The notes under the pieces were generated by a model. The model did no database searches. It saw only the letters and a program-made list of their open reading frames with translations, and was not told the DNA's origin. A stretch of 64,000 nt of DNA from Anabaena azotica FACHB-119 (GTDB taxonomy: Bacteria; Cyanobacteriota; Cyanobacteriia; Cyanobacteriales; Nostocaceae): contig NZ_JACJSG010000005.1 in NCBI RefSeq assembly GCF_014697625.1, forward strand, positions 1-64,000. Direction: 5' to 3'. A program made the translations under genes and the position numbers. Shown here in pieces: positions 36,348 through 44,549 of the stretch. Each line of letters begins with the position of its first letter. The first letter of the stretch is position 1.

Positions 36348-36570
36348 TTTGTTTTTCTAAAATGCGACGTACCGTGTCTGTGGGTTGAGCGCCTTGTTGT
36401 AGTCGCCTAACGATGCCAGGAACATCCAATCGCACTTCATCGGTTCTAGGATTGTAAAATCCCAATTCTTCCAAAGGACGGCCATCGCGGCGAGAGAGGT
36501 TGTTGGCAGCAACAATGCGGTAGCTCGCTTCCCGCTTTTTGCCGAATCGCTTCAAGCGCAGTTTGATCAT
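36307..36570 (-). CDS. rpsP: 30S ribosomal protein bS16
   Basis: An 87-residue bS16. The N-terminus [20 protein letters not shown] and the segment [14 protein letters not shown] are diagnostic. A component of the 30S body, required for assembly. Its 3' end overlaps khpA by 41 bases, and ffh lies upstream beyond a heptad-repeat gap. This ffh-rpsP-khpA order is common in cyanobacteria, so the three may be co-transcribed. Length is normal for a cyanobacterial member. Confidence 0.95.
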   Translation of the reverse strand: MIKLRLKRFGKKREASYRIVAANNLSRRDGRPLEELGFYNPRTDEVRLDVPGIVRRLQQGAQPTDTVRRILEKQNVFEQVRATAAES

Positions 36571-36661
36571 GATTGAAGAAACGTTCTCCTGTTTGTAGGT
36601 AATTGAGGAAGTAGCTGTCTTGCAAAACTTCCTTTACTGAAATGCTAATTTTAACATATTG

Positions 36662-36749
36662 GTTAGTTGTCGGTGGTCAGTGGTCAGTTGTCAATAGTAG
36701 ATAACTAATGACCCATGACCAATTACCAATTACCAATTACCAATGACTA
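36662..36749. repeat. Heptad repeats between rpsP and ffh
   Basis: GTCGGTGGTCAGTGGTCAGTTGTCA-like imperfect heptads and ATTACCA units; on the minus strand the array begins TAGTCATTGG, so ffh's TAG stop lies at its boundary. Confidence 0.75.
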
Positions 36750-38210
36750 AAGATTCCCAAAACCTTTTTTCTTTTTGTCTTTGGGTTTTTTCTTCTTTGT
36801 GCCTGCGCCGCCGCCGTTGTAGCCGCGCCAGCCTGGGGCGGCGGGACGACCTGCACCAGCGTAAGCGTTACCCATACCGCCACCGCCGAACATTCCGGGC
36901 ATTCCGGGGAAGTTACCTTGACCCATTTGCTGCATGAGCGATCGCATTTTTTGGAAATCAGCCACCAATTTATTCACGTCTGACTCTTTATAACCGGAGC
37001 CGGAGGCAATTCTGCGTCTGCGACTGGGGGAACTGGCGAGTAAATCAGGGTCGCGGCGTTCCTGCATGGTCATAGAACTAATCATCGCTTCACACCGCTT
37101 GAGTTGGGTTTCTCCCTGCTTTAACTGATCATCAGAAAGCTTACCCATCCCTGGAATCATCTTGAGGATACCCCCCAGCGACCCCATATTCTTTAACAGC
37201 CGTAGCTGCTTCACGAAGTCGGTAAAGTCAAATTTCGCTGACAGGATTTTCTCCTGCATTTTCTCGGCATCAGCCAAGTCAAATTCTTCCTGAGCTTTTT
37301 CTACCAAGGTCAGCACGTCACCCATGCCCAAGATGCGGGAGGCCATCCGGTCTGGATAAAACGGTTGTAAGGCTTCGACTTTTTCACCCACACCGACAAA
37401 TTTAATTGGTGCGCCGGAAATTTGGCGTACAGACAACGCCGCACCACCACGGCTATCACCATCCATTTTGGTGAGAATTGCCCCAGTGATGCCGATTTGC
37501 TCGTGGAAGGTGCGCGTCAGGTTAGCGGCTTCTTGACCCGTCATTGAGTCCACTACCAGCAAGGTTTCATGGGGCTGGACGGTTTGTTTGATCCGGGCTA
37601 ATTCCGCCATCATATCCTGGTCAATTTGCAGACGACCAGCCGTATCAATGATGACTGTGTTTATACCCTCAGCTTTGGCACGTTCCACACCTTGACGGGC
37701 AATTTCTACCGGGTCTGCGTCGCTTCCCAGTTCAAATACAGGTACGTCAATTTGTTTACCCAAGGTAATCAACTGGTCAATAGCGGCTGGACGATATACG
37801 TCTGTGGCTACCAACAAGCAACTGCGGTCTATTTTGCGTAAATGTAAGGCTAACTTAGCTGTCGCTGTGGTTTTACCAGTACCTTGTAACCCAGCCATCA
37901 AGACAATTGTCGGCTTTTCTTCGGCTTCCGCCAGGGGAACATTCTCCTCCCCCATCACCTGCACCAACTCATCGTAGACTATCTTGATGAACTGCTGGTC
38001 AGGTCGCACGCCTTTAACAACTTCGGCTCCCTGCGCCTTGGCTTCAACTTCGCTAATAAAATCTTTGACTACTTGGAGGTTAACATCTGCCTCCAACAGG
38101 GCGCGGCGCACTTCCCGCAAAGCGTCTTGAATATTAGATTCGGAAATTTTATCTTGCCCGCGCAGTTTTTTCCAGGCGGATTCTAAACGGTCGGCTAATG
38201 CGTCAAACAT
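36747..38210 (-). CDS. ffh: Signal recognition particle protein Ffh (SRP54)
   Basis: A 487-residue Ffh: N domain (1-90), G domain (~95-295) with GLQGTGKTTATAKLA, DTAGRLQID and TKMDGDSRGG motifs, and a methionine-rich M domain (~300-435; MGSLGGILKMIPGMGKLS and RRIASGSG RNA-binding motif). The C-terminal extension is Gly/Met-rich, ending in KKKPKDKKKKGFGNL. With SRP RNA (not found here) and FtsY it targets membrane proteins to SecYEG. Start ATG at 38210 is standard (MFDALADRLESAWKKLRG). Confidence 0.96.
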   Translation of the reverse strand: MFDALADRLESAWKKLRGQDKISESNIQDALREVRRALLEADVNLQVVKDFISEVEAKAQGAEVVKGVRPDQQFIKIVYDELVQVMGEENVPLAEAEEKPTIVLMAGLQGTGKTTATAKLALHLRKIDRSCLLVATDVYRPAAIDQLITLGKQIDVPVFELGSDADPVEIARQGVERAKAEGINTVIIDTAGRLQIDQDMMAELARIKQTVQPHETLLVVDSMTGQEAANLTRTFHEQIGITGAILTKMDGDSRGGAALSVRQISGAPIKFVGVGEKVEALQPFYPDRMASRILGMGDVLTLVEKAQEEFDLADAEKMQEKILSAKFDFTDFVKQLRLLKNMGSLGGILKMIPGMGKLSDDQLKQGETQLKRCEAMISSMTMQERRDPDLLASSPSRRRRIASGSGYKESDVNKLVADFQKMRSLMQQMGQGNFPGMPGMFGGGGMGNAYAGAGRPAAPGWRGYNGGGAGTKKKKPKDKKKKGFGNL

Positions 38211-38664
38211 ATCTTAGTTACAGTTATTGAGCCAATGGGGATGTCCGAATCAGCGATAAGTGCGATTCAGAAATTTTTAGAATGTGCTATTTACCAGCTT
38301 AGTAGTTTTTTTCCCGACTTGAGTAGGGGAATACCCACCTGTGCTAAAACATTCAGCCGCCTGAAGAACTGGTAGCCACAGGTAACTGAACTTCAACTTT
38401 AGTTACAGTTGGTGTAGATATTTGCTGATTATTATATCTTTTTATAGGTGCAGGACTTACGCAACTGGCACATGGGGTAGGGTGCGTCAGATGTGGAAAA
38501 TCCACAGAATGTGTACGAAATTATTGGGGCTGACGCACCCTACAGTTAGTTTGATTATGACACTTGCGTAAGTCTTAAGATGTTAACATGAAATCAACCC
38601 TAGAAACACCGGCTAGTTGCAGATAGTTGTTCGTTTTTCCTTAGTAAAAATTAGGTAGAACTAT
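38211..38664. other. Divergent intergenic region with miniature element
   Basis: The ffh promoter should lie on the left. The 125-bp element at 38452-38576 sits before the plus-strand island. No gene is seen. Confidence 0.6.
38452..38576. mobile_element. MITE-like element, AGGACTTACGCAA family, copy 3 (inverted)
   Basis: In opposite orientation to copies 1 and 2: it starts AGGACTTACGCAACTGGCA and ends with the complement of AAGACTTACGCAAGTGTCA; 125 bp. It marks the left border of the 38.6-44.3 kb plus-strand island. Confidence 0.75.
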
Positions 38665-41025
38665 ATGAATATTCCGGTGATTGTTGATGTGACAATTGGG
38701 CTAGTTTTTATCTACCTCATTCTCAGTCTACTCGCTTCAGAAATTCAAGAATTAATTGCCACATTGTTGCAGTGGCGGTCAAAACATTTAAAGAACTCAA
38801 TCATCAATTTGCTCTCAGGTGATACTATCACCGACCAAAATATTGAAGCCGCCGAAAGGTTGACAAATGACTTATATAATCATCCTCTGTTTCACGATAT
38901 GAATCAAGAGGCAAGAGGATTATTTGCCATCATGTTTCGTAAAATCACTTGGTTTTGCTCATGGGTGTTACAATCGCTGACAGATGGACAGAGCATTCTT
39001 GGCAATCAACTTACCTCACCTTCTTATATTCCTGGGGAAACTTTCGCCACAGCATTCATTGAAAGACTAGGAATTATGAAACTGCTAGAACCACTAGTTG
39101 AATCTAAGTTAAAGCTGTTTGTCAATTCCGTAATTGAAGATATAGCTAGTATTATTCCTGTTGCCGAAACTTCTACACAGGAAGCTTATGATCAGCTCAG
39201 TGATGATTTACAAAACATATCTCAGCAGTTTATTGATAATCATTTTCCCCTCATTACTACAATAGATAAATTATCCCTACGCCTCAATCAGTTTATTGAT
39301 GAATTAAAAGATGAAGAGCAGCAGCAGAAATTAACTTCTTGGAAGGAAAGGGTGTTTGGCAAACAAAATGAACTGGCAATTGTCAATGGCGGTTTAAATC
39401 CCACACTGCAAGAAATTGCTGAATTGATTGATACCACTAGTAAAAACTACAAACTCTTTAAGCAGGAATTGGCAATATTCTGTCAAAACAGAAATCAAGA
39501 GTTTTATGATGAACTCTTAAGTTTCCTATTATTGCTGAAATTGATTATTTTGGTAATTCAAAACCCCGATAGAGAAGATTTAAATTCACCAGAGCAAATC
39601 CCATCTTTAAAACAGGAAATTGAAGGTTCACCAGCATATCGCCAGATGTGGAATCAGATAAACAATGGTGATGACAGTAGCAGTTGTCCACAACTTATTG
39701 TACCTTTATCTTCTATTGAGAAGGAAATTATTTACCTGATAGAGAGAGAGAGTAATTCTAGTTTGGAGAATCAGGTAGAAAATAACCTAAAGCATGGTAG
39801 ACAGAAGCAACTGAATGCTTTTAAGTTTGGTTTTAGTGAACAAACTAAAGAGTTATTTTACTCTAAGGTCTTCAGGTCAAAAGAGCTTTGGCCTTTGGGT
39901 TTTATGGGAATTGTGATCATTACTACTTTGGCTGCTATCTTTGTGTTTCAAGAAGCCTTCGTTCAACCAGGTGGTGTGATGGCTTTCCTTGTAGTTATCA
40001 TAATTTTATTGATTGTATTTTTATGTCTTTATCGACGGAATGCAGATTTTACTTATAGAAAGTCTAAGGTAGACCTTTCTAGCCCAGTTGAAGTTTATTT
40101 TTCTGCTAGTTTTGCTGATGATAGCGAAAAGCTAAATCGTTTTATCAAAGATTTTCAAGCTAAAGTGAAAGCTCTCAATCATACGGGGAATAAAAATCTG
40201 ATTTTGTGGGAGTTAAACAGACTGGGGGAGAGTTTTCGTCAATACTACCGAGATTTAGTTTTCAAGAATGCAGATGTTGATTGGCCTTTTATTCCTAACT
40301 CGATGAAACAGAGTTTTGCTTCATTACTCAAACGAGCAAAAACAAAAATTACTGAAACTGGTAATGAAGTTAATCAGTTGAGAGAAGAGATAGAAATTTG
40401 GTTTGACCGTTCAATGGAGCGCACTTCAGGTGTTTATAAACGCAACGCTAAAGGGGTTGCCATTGTTATCGGTTTTTTGTTAGCTGTTGTCACAAATGCC
40501 AACTCAATTTATATTGTGAATCGACTTGCCTATGACAAGGAGTTACGACAGACAGTAGTACAAAGTGCAGAAAATTTAATTAACGAACAACAGGAAAAAT
40601 CATCTGTAACAACTATCACTCAAACACAAAGAGAACAAATTAATCAAGAAATAGAGAACCTGCTTGATCAACAACTTGCATTACCAATTGGTTGGAGTCC
40701 GGTTGTTTTGAGTCAGCAGTTAAATTGTCCAGCTAATAATCATCCTAATACCTGGAAAGCCCTATTCGATGAATGTATTAAGCTGAAAAATAAGCCCAAA
40801 ACTTATTTTGTTCCCACTGCTATTTTTGTGATGATTTTCACTTCGGGTAATTTTGTGTCTGGACTGATGTTCTTGGCGGGTTGGCTAATTACCGCTATGG
40901 CCGTTTCAATGGGGGCTGGTTTTTGGTTTGAAATGCTTGGTAAGCTAATTAATGTCCGCAATACAGGTAATCGTCCTCCGTCTTCTGCAAAAAAGACTTC
41001 TGCCAATTTTGAGAAAGATATCTAA
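38665..41025 (+). CDS. Large uncharacterised membrane protein
   Basis: A 786-residue protein of unknown function. Residues 6-35 (IVDVTIGLVFIYLILSLLAS...) form a membrane helix followed by EIQELIATLLQWRSKHLKNSI; YNHPLFHDM and SYIPGETFATAFIERLG are segments I associate with a widespread but uncharacterised bacterial family. A helical cytoplasmic region of ~270 residues follows. Then come two helices (~412-460), another at ~595-620 and a final hydrophobic block (~712-760). There is no enzyme motif. It is AT-rich, in a plus-strand island between ffh and ispH, 187 bases before the base-modification-like gene. A membrane sensor or effector is conceivable but unproven. Confidence 0.7.
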   Translation: MNIPVIVDVTIGLVFIYLILSLLASEIQELIATLLQWRSKHLKNSIINLLSGDTITDQNIEAAERLTNDLYNHPLFHDMNQEARGLFAIMFRKITWFCSWVLQSLTDGQSILGNQLTSPSYIPGETFATAFIERLGIMKLLEPLVESKLKLFVNSVIEDIASIIPVAETSTQEAYDQLSDDLQNISQQFIDNHFPLITTIDKLSLRLNQFIDELKDEEQQQKLTSWKERVFGKQNELAIVNGGLNPTLQEIAELIDTTSKNYKLFKQELAIFCQNRNQEFYDELLSFLLLLKLIILVIQNPDREDLNSPEQIPSLKQEIEGSPAYRQMWNQINNGDDSSSCPQLIVPLSSIEKEIIYLIERESNSSLENQVENNLKHGRQKQLNAFKFGFSEQTKELFYSKVFRSKELWPLGFMGIVIITTLAAIFVFQEAFVQPGGVMAFLVVIIILLIVFLCLYRRNADFTYRKSKVDLSSPVEVYFSASFADDSEKLNRFIKDFQAKVKALNHTGNKNLILWELNRLGESFRQYYRDLVFKNADVDWPFIPNSMKQSFASLLKRAKTKITETGNEVNQLREEIEIWFDRSMERTSGVYKRNAKGVAIVIGFLLAVVTNANSIYIVNRLAYDKELRQTVVQSAENLINEQQEKSSVTTITQTQREQINQEIENLLDQQLALPIGWSPVVLSQQLNCPANNHPNTWKALFDECIKLKNKPKTYFVPTAIFVMIFTSGNFVSGLMFLAGWLITAMAVSMGAGFWFEMLGKLINVRNTGNRPPSSAKKTSANFEKDI

Positions 41026-41212
41026 TGAATTGGCGAATATCCTGTTGCATATTTGCCTGGGGGAGATGGGAGAGATGAGAGAGAGGATTTATAATTTCCC
41101 GACAACCTTTACTCTGTTCTCTGTCCCCACTCCCTATCAAAGAGACAATGTGAGGCTAAGGAAAGCTTATAATTAACAACAATTCGGGTAAAGCAAGTTA
41201 GGAAAACAATGT

Positions 41213-42400
41213 ATGCAGGTAAGACAAGAAATTTTTGATACCTACTGGCGATTTGCCGCTATGCGTCAGGAAGTATTTTTCAACAGGATTAACAACGTGC
41301 CGCCACCTTGGACAAATGACCCGATTCTCAATACTTATAAGTTTTGTAATGCCTATCGAGCAAGCGATCGCGTTTCTCAATATCTGATCAAGAACGTAAT
41401 TTATGATGAGAGGAGGAGTCAAAACGAAGAAGAGGTATTATTCAGAATTTTATTGTTTAAAATATTTAACAAAATCGAAACCTGGGAATATTTAGAAAGT
41501 AAAATAGGGGATTACATTACACTTGACAAGTTTGATTTAGATGTATATGCCAACATATTACAAGAAGCCATGAATCTTGGATATGTCATTTATACAAGTG
41601 CATATATGTCTTGTGCTAGTAAAGAGTTTGGTTATGATAAAAAGCACCAAAATCATTTAGCATTAATTGATAAAATGGTTGTCAAAGATAAAGTAATAAG
41701 CCAGGTAGTTCAAGCCAAGACTTTGGCGGAAGTGTTTCATATTCTTCAAGATTACCCCTTATTAGGTAAGTTTATGGCTTACCAATTAGCAACAGACATT
41801 AACTATAGCGAAATTACTAATTTTGACGAAAACAGTTTCACAATAGCAGGCCCAGGAGCCGAACGCGGTATCAACAAGTGTTTTATTGACACAGGCGGAA
41901 GAACATATAGTGAAATTATTCATTGGATGACTGAAAATCAAGAGAAGGAATTTCAGCGTTTGGGGTTAAATTTCCAATCTTTGTGGGGTCGTCCGCTACA
42001 AGCGATAGATTGTCAGAATCTTTTCTGCGAAACTGATAAATATTGTCGAGCCGCATTTCCTGATTTGAAAAGTAATCGCAAAAAGATAAAAGCTAAATTT
42101 AATTTTACACCTCAACCAATTGATTATTTTTATCCTCCTAAATGGGGGATTAATAAAAAAATCAAAGAAACTTTAGCGCAGAGAACACCAGACTTAGATA
42201 TTCCTGATTTGCAAAAACTAAATAATAGCAAATCTCAGCAATTGTCTTTGGGATTAGATTTTTTATTAGAAACACAATCTAAAATTACTAATCCTGCATC
42301 AAAACAACCTAAAAAATCTCGACAAGATCCTCAAAAGAGACGATCAAAATTGGTACAAAAAACAGACATAGAACAATGTCAACAATTATGTCTATTTTGA
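41213..42400 (+). CDS. Putative DNA base-hypermodification protein (HMUDK_hel-like)
   Basis: A 395-residue protein resembling the family annotated as putative DNA base hypermodification protein (HMUDK_hel domain; earlier described as alpha-glutamyl/putrescinyl thymine pyrophosphorylase-like). Hallmarks: PPPWTNDPIL at 31-39, YKFCNAYRASDRVSQYLI at 42-59, ETWEYLE at 89-95, a helix-hairpin-helix-like GPGAERGI at 213-220 and DCQNLFCETDKYCRA at 266-280. Phage relatives act in making modified thymines. No P-loop is visible. The tail after ~335 is low-complexity and basic. AGGA lies about nine bases before the ATG. The host of this copy is a chromosome, next to DUF1643 and MazG-like genes. Family from memory; activity unknown. 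Confidence 0.72.
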   Translation: MQVRQEIFDTYWRFAAMRQEVFFNRINNVPPPWTNDPILNTYKFCNAYRASDRVSQYLIKNVIYDERRSQNEEEVLFRILLFKIFNKIETWEYLESKIGDYITLDKFDLDVYANILQEAMNLGYVIYTSAYMSCASKEFGYDKKHQNHLALIDKMVVKDKVISQVVQAKTLAEVFHILQDYPLLGKFMAYQLATDINYSEITNFDENSFTIAGPGAERGINKCFIDTGGRTYSEIIHWMTENQEKEFQRLGLNFQSLWGRPLQAIDCQNLFCETDKYCRAAFPDLKSNRKKIKAKFNFTPQPIDYFYPPKWGINKKIKETLAQRTPDLDIPDLQKLNNSKSQQLSLGLDFLLETQSKITNPASKQPKKSRQDPQKRRSKLVQKTDIEQCQQLCLF

Positions 42401-42444
42401 TATGTTATTTTATTGATTAATAAATAAGTGTTTAGATAATTCAT

Positions 42445-42587
42445 ATCTTGCACTTTACCGTACAAAACCGGGTTACTTAAACGTATACCTAATAAGGCTA
42501 CTTCGCTTTTTTTATTATATACCTAAATCAAGGGTTTTAGCTTTATACTGAGTAATAAAAAAACAACAAATTTTATTGGTGCAAGAT
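42445..42587. mobile_element. MITE-like element, ATCTTGCAC family, copy 2
   Basis: A 143-bp element from ATCTTGCACTTTACCG to TTGGTGCAAGAT, between the base-modification-like gene and the DUF1643 gene. The ends match copies at 33412-33513 and 44340-44440; the interior is different. Confidence 0.65.
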
Positions 42588-42600
42588 GTAAGCTAAAAAC

Positions 42601-43122
42601 ATGGAAAGAAGAAAATATATATACATAGAAAGTGATGCCAAATTTGACGATAACAACAAGAGAAAGTATCGCTATTTACTCAGGCGTAAATGGAATGTAG
42701 ATTTGCCGCAAGTTACTTTTGTGATGCTTAATCCCAGTAAGGCTAATGAGAAGGATGAAGATCCCACACTGCGTAGATGTATTGGCTATGCTGACTATTG
42801 GGGTTATGGTTCTCTTGAAGTGGTCAATTTATTCGCTTATATTGCTACAAATCCTCGTGATCTTCGCCAAGCGGATGACCCTGTTGGTTCAGAAAATAAC
42901 TCTTATATTCAACTAGCGGCAAAACGCGCTAGTAGGATTATTTTAGCATGGGGTGCGAATGAGTATCTAGAAAAAAACCGTGAGCGTGAAAAAGAAGTGA
43001 TAAGTCTAATTTATGGTCAACAACCTCTTTACTGTCTAAAGCTAACAAAGTATGGATACCCGCACCATCCGTTACGACTTTCAAAGGATATACAACCAAT
43101 TATTTTTCCTAATTATTTCTGA
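42601..43122 (+). CDS. DUF1643 protein
   Basis: A 173-residue DUF1643 protein. Family landmarks: FVMLNPSKANEKDEDPTLRRC (residues 40-60), WGYGSLEVVNLFAYIATNP (67-85), DPVGSENN (93-100) and ILAWGANE (114-121). DUF1643 occurs in phages and bacteria and its biochemical role is unknown. Conserved Asn, Asp and Arg residues suggest an enzyme or a nucleotide/nucleic-acid binding protein. The gene lies between a base-modification-like gene and a MazG-like gene, so a place in nucleotide or DNA-base metabolism is reasonable but inferred. The start follows a 13-base gap after the miniature element. Confidence 0.82.
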   Translation: MERRKYIYIESDAKFDDNNKRKYRYLLRRKWNVDLPQVTFVMLNPSKANEKDEDPTLRRCIGYADYWGYGSLEVVNLFAYIATNPRDLRQADDPVGSENNSYIQLAAKRASRIILAWGANEYLEKNREREKEVISLIYGQQPLYCLKLTKYGYPHHPLRLSKDIQPIIFPNYF

Positions 43123-43411
43123 TAGAAATAGTTGAATTTATTCATCTATAGATTGCTAAGTTAGTACGTTCAAAAGATAAATCATTCAATTTCGTAGAGT
43201 GCGTTATGAACTTACTTTTATAAATTCAATCAAAATCATGCGTTACGTTGTCGCTAATACACCTATATAATGTAATATCTCTTAATATTGTAATTCCCTA
43301 TGAACATAGCTCAATTTTTCAATGTTATAGTGCTACTTTTTAAGTATAATTATGGTTTTATTTTATATGTATAAAAATTAAAAATGACTTTGGAATATTA
43401 GAAATTGCATT

Positions 43412-44305
43412 ATGAATTTCTCTGAATACCAAAGACAAGCATTAAATACAGACCAGATTCCTGCTGTTGAAAATACGGAATTAATCATACCCCTACTTGG
43501 TTTAGTTGGTGAAGTAGGCTCTTTGATGACAGAATATAAAAAACATTTACGCGATGGTCAGGCGCACAAACTATTTGAAGAAGGTATTGCGAAAGAATTG
43601 GGTGATATGCTTTGGTATATTTCCAATTTGGCTAGCAAGTTTAACCTTGATTTGGAAGAAATTGCGGAAGATAATCTTAAAAAGTGTCGTGACCGTTGGG
43701 GATGGAGAAATTCAAGCCCAATAGATGATAAAACTACAATTTATACATTCGACAGTGAATTTCCAGAACATGAAAGACTACCACGAAAATTTGAGGTAGA
43801 GATAACTGAGATTAGTGAAGGTAATACAGTCAAAATGAGGGCATTTGTCAATGGAAAACAGATTGGAAATGACCTCACAGATAACTTTTATTCCCATGAT
43901 GGCTACCGCTTTCATGATGTTTTCCATTTTTCCTACGCCGCAGTTTTAGGATGGTCAGCAGTTACTCGTAGCAACCTCAAACGTAAACGTAAAAGTAATT
44001 CTCTTATTGATGAAGTTGAAGATGGAGGTCGTGCAGCAGCTATTGAGGAAGGTATATCAGCACTTGTATTTAGCTATGCCAAACATCATGGTTTTTTGGA
44101 AGGTATTTCAACATTGGATTATCAACTTTTAAAGACTATCAAGAATATTACAGCACATTTAGAAGTTTCTCAATGTTCACTGGGGGATTGGGAAAAAGCA
44201 ATTCTCATGGGTTATGATATCTGGCGACAGGTAGAAAAATATCACAGAGGAACAATAGTTGTTGACCTGGATGCACGCTCGATAAGTTATCAAATAAGTC
44301 ACTAG
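43412..44305 (+). CDS. MazG-like NTP pyrophosphohydrolase with novel C-terminal domain
   Basis: A 297-residue two-domain protein. Residues 1-97 are a MazG-type all-alpha NTP pyrophosphohydrolase: GEVGSLMTEYKKHLRDG (33-49) and AKELGDMLWYISNLASKF (60-77) give the Glu34/Glu41 and Glu62/Asp65 metal set. Residues ~120-297 form a second domain with YRFHDVFHFSYAAVLGWS (165-182), RKRKS (191-195) and EVEDGGRAAAIEE (201-213), which I have seen attached to MazG-like domains in actinobacteria but cannot name. The His/Asp/Glu-rich motifs suggest a second active site. It probably cleaves (d)NTPs or modified nucleotides. It is the last gene of the island. Confidence 0.8.
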   Translation: MNFSEYQRQALNTDQIPAVENTELIIPLLGLVGEVGSLMTEYKKHLRDGQAHKLFEEGIAKELGDMLWYISNLASKFNLDLEEIAEDNLKKCRDRWGWRNSSPIDDKTTIYTFDSEFPEHERLPRKFEVEITEISEGNTVKMRAFVNGKQIGNDLTDNFYSHDGYRFHDVFHFSYAAVLGWSAVTRSNLKRKRKSNSLIDEVEDGGRAAAIEEGISALVFSYAKHHGFLEGISTLDYQLLKTIKNITAHLEVSQCSLGDWEKAILMGYDIWRQVEKYHRGTIVVDLDARSISYQISH

Positions 44306-44339
44306 TATAATAGTTTTTCTTAGCATTACCTGAACTGAC

Positions 44340-44440
44340 ATCTTGCACCTTCTCAATAAGCAGGTGGTGGGCATTGCCCACCCTACGAAATAATAGACTT
44401 TTTGGCTTGTAATTTTAGCAATAAGCAAGTGGTGCAAGAT
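44340..44440. mobile_element. MITE-like element, ATCTTGCACC family, copy 3
   Basis: A 101-bp element, ATCTTGCACCTTCTCAATAA to GTGGTGCAAGAT, inverted relative to copy 1 at 33412-33513 (shared GTGGGCATTGCCCACCCTAC core). It directly follows the MazG-like gene, closing the island. Confidence 0.7.
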
Positions 44441-44549
44441 ATAAATAGAGATAGTTATCGGTGGTTAATTATTGTGTATTTTTGTAAAATAATTTTTAGG
44501 GTAGACAAAATGCCTACCCTTCAACTTTTATCTCTTGATTTAACAACCT

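Noticed and set aside
42601..43122. DUF1643 as a Mom-like DNA acetimidoyl/carbamoyl transferase
   Set aside because: I see no acetyltransferase-fold motif; the name DUF1643 should be kept until a structure is compared.
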